Shown here: piece by piece, positions 1-5,639 of the stretch
Position numbering within the stretch: position 1 is the stretch's first letter
How the letters are laid out: each line of letters opens with the position of its first letter
NCBI GenBank assembly: GCA_003503945.1
Contig: DOCD01000188.1
Location: 1-5,663, forward strand
Origin: Clostridiales bacterium
GTDB lineage: Bacteria; Bacillota; Clostridia; Christensenellales; Borkfalkiaceae
Reading direction: 5' to 3'
DNA: 5,663 bases
Program-made: the position numbers and the translations under genes
The notes under the pieces: generated by a model
What the model saw: the letters and a program-made list of their open reading frames with translations, nothing else
Database searches by the model: none
What the model was told of the DNA's origin: nothing

Positions 1-25
1 TTTGAAAAGGCGCGCAGCTTTTTAT

Positions 26-1138
26 TCAGCAGTGCATAAACTGCAACAGGTCGACGAGAACGGCAAAGCCGAGGATACAGAAAAATCCCACGGCGTGGAT
101 AACCGCCTCCACCTTGCGCGGCACGGGCTTACGGAAAATCCACTCGATAAGGCAGAAAATAACCTTGCTTCCGTCCAGCGCGGGTATGGGCAACAGATTG
201 AAAACCGCGAGGTTTACTCCGATATACGCGGCGATTTCGAAAAAGTTCTGCACGCTTTGGGAAGCGATTTCGGAAGTGAGCTTAATGGTAGTAACCGGCC
301 CGCCCATTGCCGAAAGCCCCAGATGCCCCGTTAAAAGCTCGCCCAGCACTTTAAAAATAGTGCCCGCGATTTTAAAAGAATACACGAACGACCGCCCCAG
401 CGTTTCGAAAAATCCGAAGCGGTGGCTTTCGACGCCTACCGCCCAGTAATTCGCGTTTTCGCCCTCGACAATCCCTATGCCGAGCGCGCGCCAGAGCTTG
501 TTCGTTTCAGCCGAATTTTCAAAGTCGCAGTCGGCGCGGAGCTTTACCTCTATCTTTTGTTTTTCGCCGCCGCGCAATACGGTCATTTGCACGTTATCGC
601 CCTCGTGCTTGCCGTTTAATGCCGTCATAAGGTCTGTCGTAAGGTATATGCCCTTGCCGTCCACATTGGTTATGAGGTCGTTTTCGCTCAGACTGTATTC
701 GGCGTAAACCCCCTCGGCGGGCGCTACCGCCCTGACCTTGAACAGCATCTGCCCGAAGGACAAAAGCGAAATTATTATAAGCAGCAGGGCAAGCAGATAA
801 TTCATCAAAGGTCCCGCAACGAGCACGATTATACGCTTCCAGGGCGCCTTGTTCGTGAAGCTGTCGGGGTGCTCCGCATCGCCGTCCTCGCCGTCGAACG
901 CGCAAAAGCCGCCGAGCGGAAGAATACGCACGGAAAAAGCCTCGCCCGTCTTTTTCGACGTGCGTTTGAAAAGCTTCGGCCCGAAGCCTATGGCAAACTC
1001 GTTGATTTTGAAATTCAAAATCTTGCCCGCCGTATAGTGCCCGAACTCGTGCACTGTTATCATAGCGAGCAGAATAAGTATTGCCAGAAGCACCGCCAAA
1101 ACGGTATTCATTACAGAAGAAACCGAAAGAAGTAACAT
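26..1138 (-). CDS. rseP: RseP-type site-2 intramembrane zinc metalloprotease
   Basis: Membrane-embedded M50 protease that cleaves membrane-spanning regulators, typically anti-sigma factors or signal-peptide remnants, after a first cut by another protease. The 370-residue product has a hydrophobic N-terminus with the zinc motif HEFGH at residues 30-34, then GFGPKLF near 51-57, the AGPLMNYLLA motif of the second membrane segment at 108-117, a PDZ-like region around 130-205 between membrane segments, and the C-terminal NLLPIPALDGS motif at 314-324 whose Asp322 should be the third zinc ligand. The family usually has LDGG; here the last residue is Ser. The ATG at 1138 is preferred because AAGGA lies 7 bases upstream (1146-1150); the next Met, residue 10, has no such site. 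It starts 14 bases after dxr stops, so the two are probably cotranscribed. Its native substrate cannot be told from the sequence. Confidence 0.95.
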   Translation of the reverse strand: MLLLSVSSVMNTVLAVLLAILILLAMITVHEFGHYTAGKILNFKINEFAIGFGPKLFKRTSKKTGEAFSVRILPLGGFCAFDGEDGDAEHPDSFTNKAPWKRIIVLVAGPLMNYLLALLLIIISLLSFGQMLFKVRAVAPAEGVYAEYSLSENDLITNVDGKGIYLTTDLMTALNGKHEGDNVQMTVLRGGEKQKIEVKLRADCDFENSAETNKLWRALGIGIVEGENANYWAVGVESHRFGFFETLGRSFVYSFKIAGTIFKVLGELLTGHLGLSAMGGPVTTIKLTSEIASQSVQNFFEIAAYIGVNLAVFNLLPIPALDGSKVIFCLIEWIFRKPVPRKVEAVIHAVGFFCILGFAVLVDLLQFMHC

Positions 1139-1152
1139 TTAATTTTCCTTAA

Positions 1153-2250
1153 TTAAGCGGGTTTAACTCGCCCTATAATATCCCGCGCGGCGGCGCGCGC
1201 TTTTTCGTCCGCTTCTTTGAGCCGCCCGAAGCTTTCCGCTTCCCCGTTTACGGTTGTTTGCACGACCCCGTCCACAACGCGATAAATATCGGTAAAAGCT
1301 ATTTCGCCGCGCAAAAACGCGTGCACGGCAACCTCGTCGGCGGCGTTTAAAACGCAGGGCATTATCCCGCCCGCCTTACCGCATTCCAGCGCAAGCGTAA
1401 AGCACGGATACTTCCCCTCGGGCAGCGGCTTGAATTCGAGCGAAAACGCCTTGCCGAAATCCATAGGCGCAACCGAGAGCGAAAGCCTTTCGGGATAGCT
1501 CAACGCAAGCTGTATCGGAAGCTCCATGGTAGGATAGCTCATCTGCGCCATTACCGCCCCGTCGGTAAACTCCACGAGCGAGTGAACAATGCTCTGCGGC
1601 TGTATTACGGTTTCGATATCGCGATACGGCGCCTTGTAAAGTATATGCGCTTCGATTACTTCATATCCCTTATTCATAAGCGTTGCACTGTCAACCGTTA
1701 TTTTTTTGCCCATTTTCCACGTCGGGTGGGCGAGCGCCTGTTCGGGCGTCACCCCCTCGAGCTGTTCGGGCGTAAAATCGCGGAACGCGCCGCCGCTCGC
1801 CGTAATTATCAGCCTTCTGAGCTTCGCGCTCCTGTCAAAATTCAGACACTGCCAGATAGCCGAATGCTCGCTGTCGACGGGCAGAATCTGTACGCCCGAC
1901 TTTTCCGCAAGCGGCATAACCACGTCGCCGCCGCACACGAGCGTTTCCTTGTTGGCGAGCGCAAGCGTTTTGCCCGCTTTGAGCGCCGCTATGCTGTAAC
2001 TGAGCCCCGCGAAGCCGCCCGCGGCGTTGAAAACGATGTCGCAATCGGCGACCGCCTCCTCGGGCGCGCAGCCCGAGGACGCGGTCGCGCGGTATTCGGG
2101 CTTAACCTTTTTTGAAAGCATGTCGAAGGCTTCGCTTTCGTGCCCCGCGACGAGCGCGGTTATTCTGAATTTATCGGGATAACGCCCGATTACGTCGATA
2201 ACCTGTCTGCCTATACTGCCCGTGCAGCCTATCAGAGAAACTTTTTTCAT
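1153..2250 (-). CDS. dxr: 1-deoxy-D-xylulose-5-phosphate reductoisomerase
   Basis: Cytosolic NADPH- and metal-dependent enzyme that rearranges and reduces DXP to 2-C-methyl-D-erythritol 4-phosphate, the committed step of the MEP isoprenoid pathway. The 365-residue protein opens with the dinucleotide-binding motif GCTGSIG at 8-14, keeps the NKE motif (LANKETLV) near 98-105, the metal ligands Asp126 and Glu128 in PVDSEHSAIWQ, the substrate segment ASGGAFR at 151-157, the flexible loop HPTWKMGKK at 175-183 with its Trp178, and NKGYEVIEAH at 193-202 with the third metal ligand Glu197. Length is at the short end for the family but no motif is missing. The ATG at 2250 gives the canonical MKKVSLIG N-terminus; no Shine-Dalgarno precedes it, and a perfect -10 box ends only five bases upstream. 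It sits between cdsA and rseP, separated from cdsA by about 200 bases with a terminator and a repeat. Confidence 0.97.
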   Translation of the reverse strand: MKKVSLIGCTGSIGRQVIDVIGRYPDKFRITALVAGHESEAFDMLSKKVKPEYRATASSGCAPEEAVADCDIVFNAAGGFAGLSYSIAALKAGKTLALANKETLVCGGDVVMPLAEKSGVQILPVDSEHSAIWQCLNFDRSAKLRRLIITASGGAFRDFTPEQLEGVTPEQALAHPTWKMGKKITVDSATLMNKGYEVIEAHILYKAPYRDIETVIQPQSIVHSLVEFTDGAVMAQMSYPTMELPIQLALSYPERLSLSVAPMDFGKAFSLEFKPLPEGKYPCFTLALECGKAGGIMPCVLNAADEVAVHAFLRGEIAFTDIYRVVDGVVQTTVNGEAESFGRLKEADEKARAAARDIIGRVKPA

Positions 2251-2255
2251 TTACT

Positions 2256-2286
2256 ATTATACCCGAATTTTTTTATTTAATGACAA
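2256..2286 (-). promoter_or_regulatory. Candidate dxr promoter giving a nearly leaderless start
   Basis: On the minus strand a perfect TATAAT lies at 2261-2256 and TTGTCA, five of six matches to the -35 consensus, at 2286-2281, with a 19-base spacer, slightly longer than ideal. Only five bases (AGTAA) separate the -10 box from the dxr ATG, so a standard start site would fall on or next to the A of that ATG. The absence of a Shine-Dalgarno sequence fits. The -35 box overlaps the base of the terminator hairpin. Inference from sequence only. Confidence 0.6.
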
Positions 2287-2306
2287 AAGCTCCTTTCGGA
2301 GCTTTT
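2285..2306. terminator. Bidirectional hairpin terminator between cdsA and dxr
   Basis: AAAAGCTCC and GGAGCTTTT form a perfect 9-bp stem around a four-base loop that reads GAAA in minus-strand RNA. In the minus direction it would end the frr-uppS-cdsA transcript just ahead of the dxr promoter, although its U-run is short (TTTT, then GTCATT). On the plus strand it is followed by six T residues (2303-2308), making a stronger terminator in that direction, where I see no gene. Confidence 0.65.
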
Positions 2307-2329
2307 TTGTTAATAGAAATCCGCATAAC

Positions 2330-2438
2330 AGGCTTCCCCTAACGGGGAAGCTCCGCGAAGCTTGCGAAGCGGTGATGAGGTCTGCCCTCATCCGTCTTGA
2401 CCTCACGGTCAAGCCACCTTCCCCTAATGGGAAGGCTA
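2330..2438. repeat. Five-hairpin dispersed intergenic repeat, complete copy
   Basis: A non-coding element of about 109 bases folding as five consecutive hairpins: GCTTCCCC/GGGGAAGC (2332-2339 with 2344-2351), CCGC/GCGG (2353-2356 with 2369-2372), GATGAGG/CCTCATC (2374-2380 with 2386-2392), CTTGACC/GGTCAAG (2396-2402 with 2407-2413), and CCTTCCC/GGGAAGG (2417-2423 with 2429-2435). The ends are imperfectly inverted (AGGCTTCCCC against GGGAAGGCT), as in a MITE-like element. The layout resembles intergenic repeats common in gut Clostridia genomes. A shortened relative lies at 4801-4843. The flanks ATAACA and ATAATA could be a degenerate target duplication, but this is weak. Confidence 0.75.
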
Positions 2439-2451
2439 TAATACGGTCAAA

Positions 2452-3336
2452 CTATAACAGCATCAATGCAAAACTAAGCAAGATTATAGGCCCGCTGAAA
2501 AGCATACTGTCGAATCTGTCGAGCATTCCGCCGTGACCGGGAAGCAGATTGCTCATATCCTTAATGCCGCATTTGCGCTTTATTCCGCTTTCGAAAAGGT
2601 CGCCCGCCTGGTCGAATATCGCCGTCACGAAGCCGATTAAAAGGAAAGCCACGACCGCGGGTATGCTGCCCGTATATGCGAGCGGGGTGCCGATGTAACC
2701 GCCGAGCCACACGTACAGGTAATACGCGGCAATCGCCGCGACCATACCGCCCAAAAGCCCGCCTATGCCGCCTATTATCGTCTTGTTGGGGCTTATCTTA
2801 GGGGCGAGCTTATAGGGGAGCCACTTTTTGAAGAGAACGCCGAAAATAAGCGCGGCGCTGTCGGTTATCATAATTACGAAAAACATTAAAAGTATCGCCG
2901 CAACCGAATTTTCGCGAAGGTGGTTCACCGCCGAAAGCACGCAGCTCAAAACCCCGCAATAGCCCATTGCAAAGAGCGACAGCAAAAAGCCCTTTAAATT
3001 GCTTTCACCGAACTTCGTCCACCAGAATATGGCGAGTATAAGCGCGTAAACGCCCGTGCACAGCAGCGCGGCGAACACTCCGCTTGCGGGCGCCATAATT
3101 TCCATTACGACGTAAAGCGGAACTATAACCGAGCAGTACGCAATGCACACGACCCGCTGCGGGAACGCCACTACTTTGAAGGCGTTCAAAAGCTCGATAC
3201 ACCCGATTACGGAAATCGCGCAGAAAAGCGCGTCGAACCCGAGCGAGCCCCAGCCGCCGGGCGTAAGCCATTTTAGCAATATCAAAGCAACAAATACGGC
3301 GACGTAAACCGCGCCCGTAATTACTCTCTTCTTCAT
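2452..3336 (-). CDS. cdsA: Phosphatidate cytidylyltransferase (CDP-diacylglycerol synthase)
   Basis: Integral membrane enzyme converting CTP and phosphatidic acid to CDP-diacylglycerol, the branch point for bacterial phospholipids. The 294-residue protein is hydrophobic throughout, with roughly eight membrane segments from residue 5 onward. The C-terminal family signature is complete: Ser250, Lys253-Arg254, Lys259-Asp260, then LPGHGGMLDRFD at 265-276, which supplies the metal and nucleotide binding residues. A second conserved block, SPNKTIIGG at 182-190, carries Ile188 where the family normally has Glu (SPxKTxEG). Asp159 in MITDS is also kept. The ATG at 3336 has AGAGGA only four bases upstream (3341-3346). 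The gene begins 17 bases after uppS stops, placing it in the frr-uppS-cdsA unit, and ends in TAG ahead of a structured repeat and terminator. Confidence 0.95.
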   Translation of the reverse strand: MKKRVITGAVYVAVFVALILLKWLTPGGWGSLGFDALFCAISVIGCIELLNAFKVVAFPQRVVCIAYCSVIVPLYVVMEIMAPASGVFAALLCTGVYALILAIFWWTKFGESNLKGFLLSLFAMGYCGVLSCVLSAVNHLRENSVAAILLMFFVIMITDSAALIFGVLFKKWLPYKLAPKISPNKTIIGGIGGLLGGMVAAIAAYYLYVWLGGYIGTPLAYTGSIPAVVAFLLIGFVTAIFDQAGDLFESGIKRKCGIKDMSNLLPGHGGMLDRFDSMLFSGPIILLSFALMLL

Positions 3337-3353
3337 AACGTCCTCTAATGATT

Positions 3354-4043
3354 TTATACGCTGCCGAAGCGCCTTTCGCGTTCGGAATAGTCTTTTAACG
3401 CCTTATCGAACTGCTTATCCGAAAAATCGGGAAAAAGCACGTCGGTAAAATAAAATTCGGAATATGCCGCCTGCCATATCAGAAAATTTGAAACGCGCAG
3501 CTCGCCGCCCGTTCTTATTATAAGGTCGGGGTCGGGCACGCCGTCCGTGTACAGAAGCGATGAAAATTCCTCTTCGCCGACCTTTTTGCCCGCCTCCACG
3601 GCGCGGTTGACGGCGTTTACTATCTCGCTCCGTCCGCCGTAATTTATCGCGAAAACGAGGGTAAACTCGGCGTTTTCGGGCGAATTTTTCTCGGCGTCGG
3701 ACAAAAGACGGGCTATGTCTTCGGGAAGCGCGGCGATATCGCCTATGATTTTTACGCGGGCATTTTCGGCGTACAGCTTTTTTATATTTTCGTCGAAATA
3801 TTTCCTGAACAGCCCGAAAAGCCCGTCGAGCTCCTCTTTGGGGCGGCGGGAAAGATTTTCGGTCGAGAGCGCGTATACGGTAAGATATTTCACGCCCGCA
3901 GCCTTAGCGTGCTCGGCAAGCGCAATCATTCTGTTCATGCCCGCCTTATGCCCGAACGAACGGGGCATAAGCCGTTTTTTTGCCCACCTGCCGTTGCCGT
4001 CCATAATTATGCCGACGTGCTGCGGAAATTTGTTTTTTTCCAT
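3354..4043 (-). CDS. uppS: Isoprenyl transferase (undecaprenyl diphosphate synthase)
   Basis: Cis-prenyltransferase that extends farnesyl diphosphate with isopentenyl diphosphate to make the C55 lipid carrier for peptidoglycan and other wall polymers. The 229-residue protein shows the first family block IIMDGNGRWAKKR at 12-24 with catalytic Asp15, the GHKAG motif at 31-35, STENLSRRP at 60-68 (the usual Trp of STENW is Leu), NYGGRSE at 134-140, and the C-terminal block from PDPDL at 170 through Arg177, Arg183, Ser185 and Glu196, which bind pyrophosphate and magnesium. LFPDF at 203-207 replaces the common LWPDF. The ATG at 4043 lies four bases after the frr stop with no convincing Shine-Dalgarno, so translation probably depends on coupling to frr. 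Chain length of the product is inferred from family membership, not directly visible. Confidence 0.95.
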   Translation of the reverse strand: MEKNKFPQHVGIIMDGNGRWAKKRLMPRSFGHKAGMNRMIALAEHAKAAGVKYLTVYALSTENLSRRPKEELDGLFGLFRKYFDENIKKLYAENARVKIIGDIAALPEDIARLLSDAEKNSPENAEFTLVFAINYGGRSEIVNAVNRAVEAGKKVGEEEFSSLLYTDGVPDPDLIIRTGGELRVSNFLIWQAAYSEFYFTDVLFPDFSDKQFDKALKDYSERERRFGSV

Positions 4044-4047
4044 CGGA

Positions 4048-4620
4048 TTAAACCGTCATTATTTCCTTTTCTTTCGCGGAAGCCGCCGCGTCTATCTTTG
4101 CAACGGCGTCGGAAACGGCTTTTTCCACTTCCTTTTCCACGCCCGCGGCTTCGTCCTCGGATAAAGTTTTGTCGTTTTTAAGCTTTTTGATACCGTCCAT
4201 CGCGTCGCGACGGTTGTTGCGGGCGGCGACCTTCGCGTCCTCGCCCATCTTTTTAACCTGCTTGCAAAGCTCCCTTCTTCTTTCCTCGGTAAGCTCGGGG
4301 AACACAAGGCGGATAACCTTGCCGTCGTTTGTGGGGGTAATGCCTATGTTGGAAAGCTGAATTGCCTTCTCTATCCCTTTGAGGATAGAAACGTCCCACG
4401 GGGCGATTACGAGGCATCTACCCTCCTGTACGGAAACGCTCGCCGTCTGAGTGACGGGCGTGGGCGCGCCGTAGTAATCTACCGTAACCTTATCGAGAAC
4501 GTGCGGGTTTGCACGCCCCGCGCGTACCGAAGCGTATTCCTCTTTCAGGACGCTTACGGTTTTTGTAAGCTTATCGTCGAGTATTAAAAGCAATTCCTCA
4601 ACCTGTTCGTTATCTACCAT
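4048..4620 (-). CDS. frr: Ribosome recycling factor
   Basis: Cytosolic factor that, with EF-G, splits post-termination ribosomes from mRNA. The 190-residue product is close to the family length of about 185. It begins with a long helix, followed by the signature RAGRANPHVLDKVTVDYYG (33-51) and PTPVTQ (53-58), the domain II beta segments through IAPWD at 72-76, GITPTNDGKVIRLVFPELTEERR (93-115), and the RNNRRDA helix at 134-140 that belongs to the ribosome-contacting domain I bundle. The C-terminal helix is charged and ends in IMTV. The ATG at 4620 has AAGGAG five bases upstream (4626-4631). Unlike the usual short pyrH-frr junction, 235 bases separate the two here, holding a candidate promoter and a structured leader. 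uppS follows four bases after the stop. Confidence 0.97.
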   Translation of the reverse strand: MVDNEQVEELLLILDDKLTKTVSVLKEEYASVRAGRANPHVLDKVTVDYYGAPTPVTQTASVSVQEGRCLVIAPWDVSILKGIEKAIQLSNIGITPTNDGKVIRLVFPELTEERRRELCKQVKKMGEDAKVAARNNRRDAMDGIKKLKNDKTLSEDEAAGVEKEVEKAVSDAVAKIDAAASAKEKEIMTV

Positions 4621-4633
4621 ATTAACTCCTTTT

Positions 4634-4665
4634 CGCTCGATTTTCGTTTCACGAAAATCGCAGCG
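4634..4665 (-). promoter_or_regulatory. Structured hairpin in the frr leader
   Basis: In minus-strand RNA this folds as a 4-bp outer helix (CGCU/AGCG), a bulged G, and a perfect 10-bp inner helix (CGAUUUUCGU/ACGAAAAUCG) closed by a GAA triloop. It ends two bases before the frr ribosome binding site. No U-run follows in the direction of frr, so it is not a terminator for that strand; ATTAATTTTT follows it on the plus strand. The pyrH leader has a hairpin built to the same plan. Confidence 0.7.
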
Positions 4666-4679
4666 ATTAATTTTTGTCG

Positions 4680-4703
4680 GAAAACGCTTAACGGACGCGC
4701 GAG
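4680..4703 (-). repeat. 24-base direct repeat, copy upstream of frr
   Basis: Identical over all 24 bases to 5640-5663 and in the same orientation; the plus-strand core is CGCTTAACGGACGCGCGAG. It lies 14 bases upstream of the frr leader hairpin and inside the region expected to be transcribed from the candidate frr promoter. A 24-base exact match is very unlikely by chance in a window this short. Confidence 0.9.
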
Positions 4704-4714
4704 CTTTGCGCTGC

Positions 4715-4757
4715 TTTGCACACTTTATTATAAATATTTCAGATTATAATGTGCAAA
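4715..4757. promoter_or_regulatory. Inverted repeat bracketing the frr promoter (operator-like)
   Basis: TTTGCACA at 4715-4722 and its exact reverse complement TGTGCAAA at 4750-4757 lie 35 bases apart centre to centre. One arm covers the candidate -35 box and the other the expected start site of the frr promoter. The position suits a repressor site or a large hairpin at DNA level; no regulator can be named. Confidence 0.4.
4727..4756 (-). promoter_or_regulatory. Candidate frr promoter
   Basis: A perfect minus-strand TATAAT at 4732-4727 has TTGCAC at 4756-4751 with an 18-base spacer; the -35 box matches the consensus only in its TTG. A second perfect TATAAT lies at 4748-4743 but lacks a usable -35. 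Transcription would start near 4719-4721, giving a leader of about 100 bases that contains the 24-base repeat and the hairpin. The surrounding DNA is A/T-rich. Confidence 0.55.
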
Positions 4758-4800
4758 AATCAATCCGTCCTTGCGTTTTCTCGGCATTATTTTTTATTAA

Positions 4801-4843
4801 AGGCTTCCCTTGGGGGAAGCTGTCTGCAAAGCAGACTGATGAG
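4801..4843. repeat. Truncated copy of the dispersed hairpin repeat
   Basis: This matches the left part of the element at 2330-2438 in layout and orientation: AGGCTTCCC, then GGGGAAGCT, a second hairpin, and TGATGAGG. The hairpins are GCTTCCC/GGGAAGC (4803-4809 with 4814-4820) and GTCTGC/GCAGAC (4822-4827 with 4831-4836). The three right-hand hairpins are missing. It lies just downstream of pyrH. In the pyrH direction the hairpins are followed by CTTTAATAAAAAA, not a U-run, so it is a poor terminator. Confidence 0.65.
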
Positions 4844-4855
4844 GGCTGAATCCTT

Positions 4856-5566
4856 TTATTTATTATCTATTATCGTGCCGAGCTTTTCCCCGCAGACAAC
4901 CTTTATAAGCGAATCCTCTTCTTCGAGCCCGAAAGCGATTACGGGTATATCGTTTTCCATACACATGGTCGCGGCGGTCGCGTCCATCGCCTTTATCCCG
5001 TTTTTGATTACGTCGATATAATTTATATGGTCGTATTTTTTAGCGGCGGGGTTGAGCTTGGGGTCGCTGTCGTAAATGCCGTCGATATTCTTCGCCATCA
5101 TAAGTACGTCCGCCTGAATTTCGCAGGCGCGCTGCGCCGCCGCCGTGTCGGTAGAGCAATACGGGTTGCCCGTGCCGCAAGCCATGATAACTATCCTGCC
5201 CTTTTCGAAATGGTGCAAAGCCTTTCTTAAAATATACGGCTCGGCAACCGAAGTCATTATGAGCGCGGTCTGAACGCGGGTGGGAATGCCGCGCTGCTCC
5301 AAAGCGTCCATCATTGCAAGCGAATTCATAACCGTCGCCAGCATGCCCATATGGTCGGCTGTCGTCCTGTCCATCTGCTTGCCCTGACGCCCCCGCCAGA
5401 AGTTGCCGCCGCCTATAACCAGCGCGATTTCGACGCCCAACGCGTGAATTTCGGCAATCTGCCCGACCACGCGCGAAATAACGCTTTCGTCAAGCCCGTG
5501 GCCCGCTTCGCCCGCAAGCGCCTCGCCCGAAAGCTTAATTAAAATCCTTTTGTATTTGGGAACCAT
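4856..5566 (-). CDS. pyrH: Uridylate kinase (UMP kinase)
   Basis: Hexameric cytosolic amino-acid-kinase-fold enzyme that phosphorylates UMP to UDP with ATP; in bacteria it is commonly activated by GTP and inhibited by UTP. From the chosen start the protein is 236 residues, typical of the family. Motifs: KLSGEAL at 11-17, GGGNFWRG at 52-59, DHMGMLAT at 71-78, GTGNPYCSTDTAAAQRA at 131-147 in the UMP/phosphate region, and GIYDSDPK at 163-170 in the nucleotide site. The usual GTGNPFFTTDTAAALRA shows a Cys in place of the second Phe and Gln for Leu. The frame is open to an ATG at 5590, but that start and the ATG at 5584 have no ribosome binding site and the first overlaps a hairpin; the ATG at 5566 has AGGAG seven bases upstream and yields MVPKYKRILIKLSGEA, the expected N-terminus. 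rpsB and tsf often lie upstream, outside this window. Confidence 0.97.
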   Translation of the reverse strand: MVPKYKRILIKLSGEALAGEAGHGLDESVISRVVGQIAEIHALGVEIALVIGGGNFWRGRQGKQMDRTTADHMGMLATVMNSLAMMDALEQRGIPTRVQTALIMTSVAEPYILRKALHHFEKGRIVIMACGTGNPYCSTDTAAAQRACEIQADVLMMAKNIDGIYDSDPKLNPAAKKYDHINYIDVIKNGIKAMDATAATMCMENDIPVIAFGLEEEDSLIKVVCGEKLGTIIDNK

Positions 5567-5573
5567 AAGTAAA

Positions 5574-5578
5574 CTCCT
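5574..5578 (-). promoter_or_regulatory. Ribosome binding site deciding the pyrH start
   Basis: AGGAG on the minus strand lies seven bases before the ATG at 5566. It would fall inside the coding sequence if translation began at 5590, so it supports the shorter 236-residue protein. Confidence 0.8.
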
Positions 5579-5587
5579 ACTCATATT

Positions 5588-5623
5588 CACGCATTTCTTT
5601 TTCTTCGAAAAACAAATGCCGTG
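5588..5623 (-). promoter_or_regulatory. Structured hairpin in the pyrH leader
   Basis: In minus-strand RNA this folds as a 4-bp outer helix (CACG/CGUG), a bulged G, a 5-bp helix (CAUUU/AAAUG), one G-G mismatch and a 6-bp helix (UUUUUC/GAAAAA) closed by a GAA triloop. It ends nine bases before the pyrH ribosome binding site and is not followed by a U-run. The plan matches the frr leader hairpin, while the stem sequences differ. Confidence 0.7.
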
Positions 5624-5639
5624 AGTTTGCTGTCGTCGT

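Noticed and set aside
1..25. Terminator after rseP from AAAAG and CTTTT at 4-22
   Set aside because: The stem is only five A/T-rich pairs around a large loop. Too little sequence remains to tell a terminator from the start of the next intergenic region.
4689..4724. Possible leader peptide in the frr leader starting GTG near 4724 and stopping at the TAA inside the 24-base repeat
   Set aside because: It would be only about eleven codons, with no ribosome binding site and no telling codon run such as stacked regulatory codons. The frame is probably accidental.
4801..4836. Hairpins after pyrH as an intrinsic terminator
   Set aside because: In the pyrH direction the hairpins are followed by an A-rich run rather than U residues, and the sequence is better explained as a partial dispersed repeat.
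26..5566. An undescribed protein-coding system
   Set aside because: All six genes are intact, well-known housekeeping genes in a conserved order, with no fusion, frameshift or foreign insert. Novelty here is limited to the intergenic elements.
5566..5590. pyrH beginning at the upstream ATG 5590 or 5584
   Set aside because: These give an eight- or six-residue extension absent from the family, have no ribosome binding site, and would place the clear AGGAG inside the gene.
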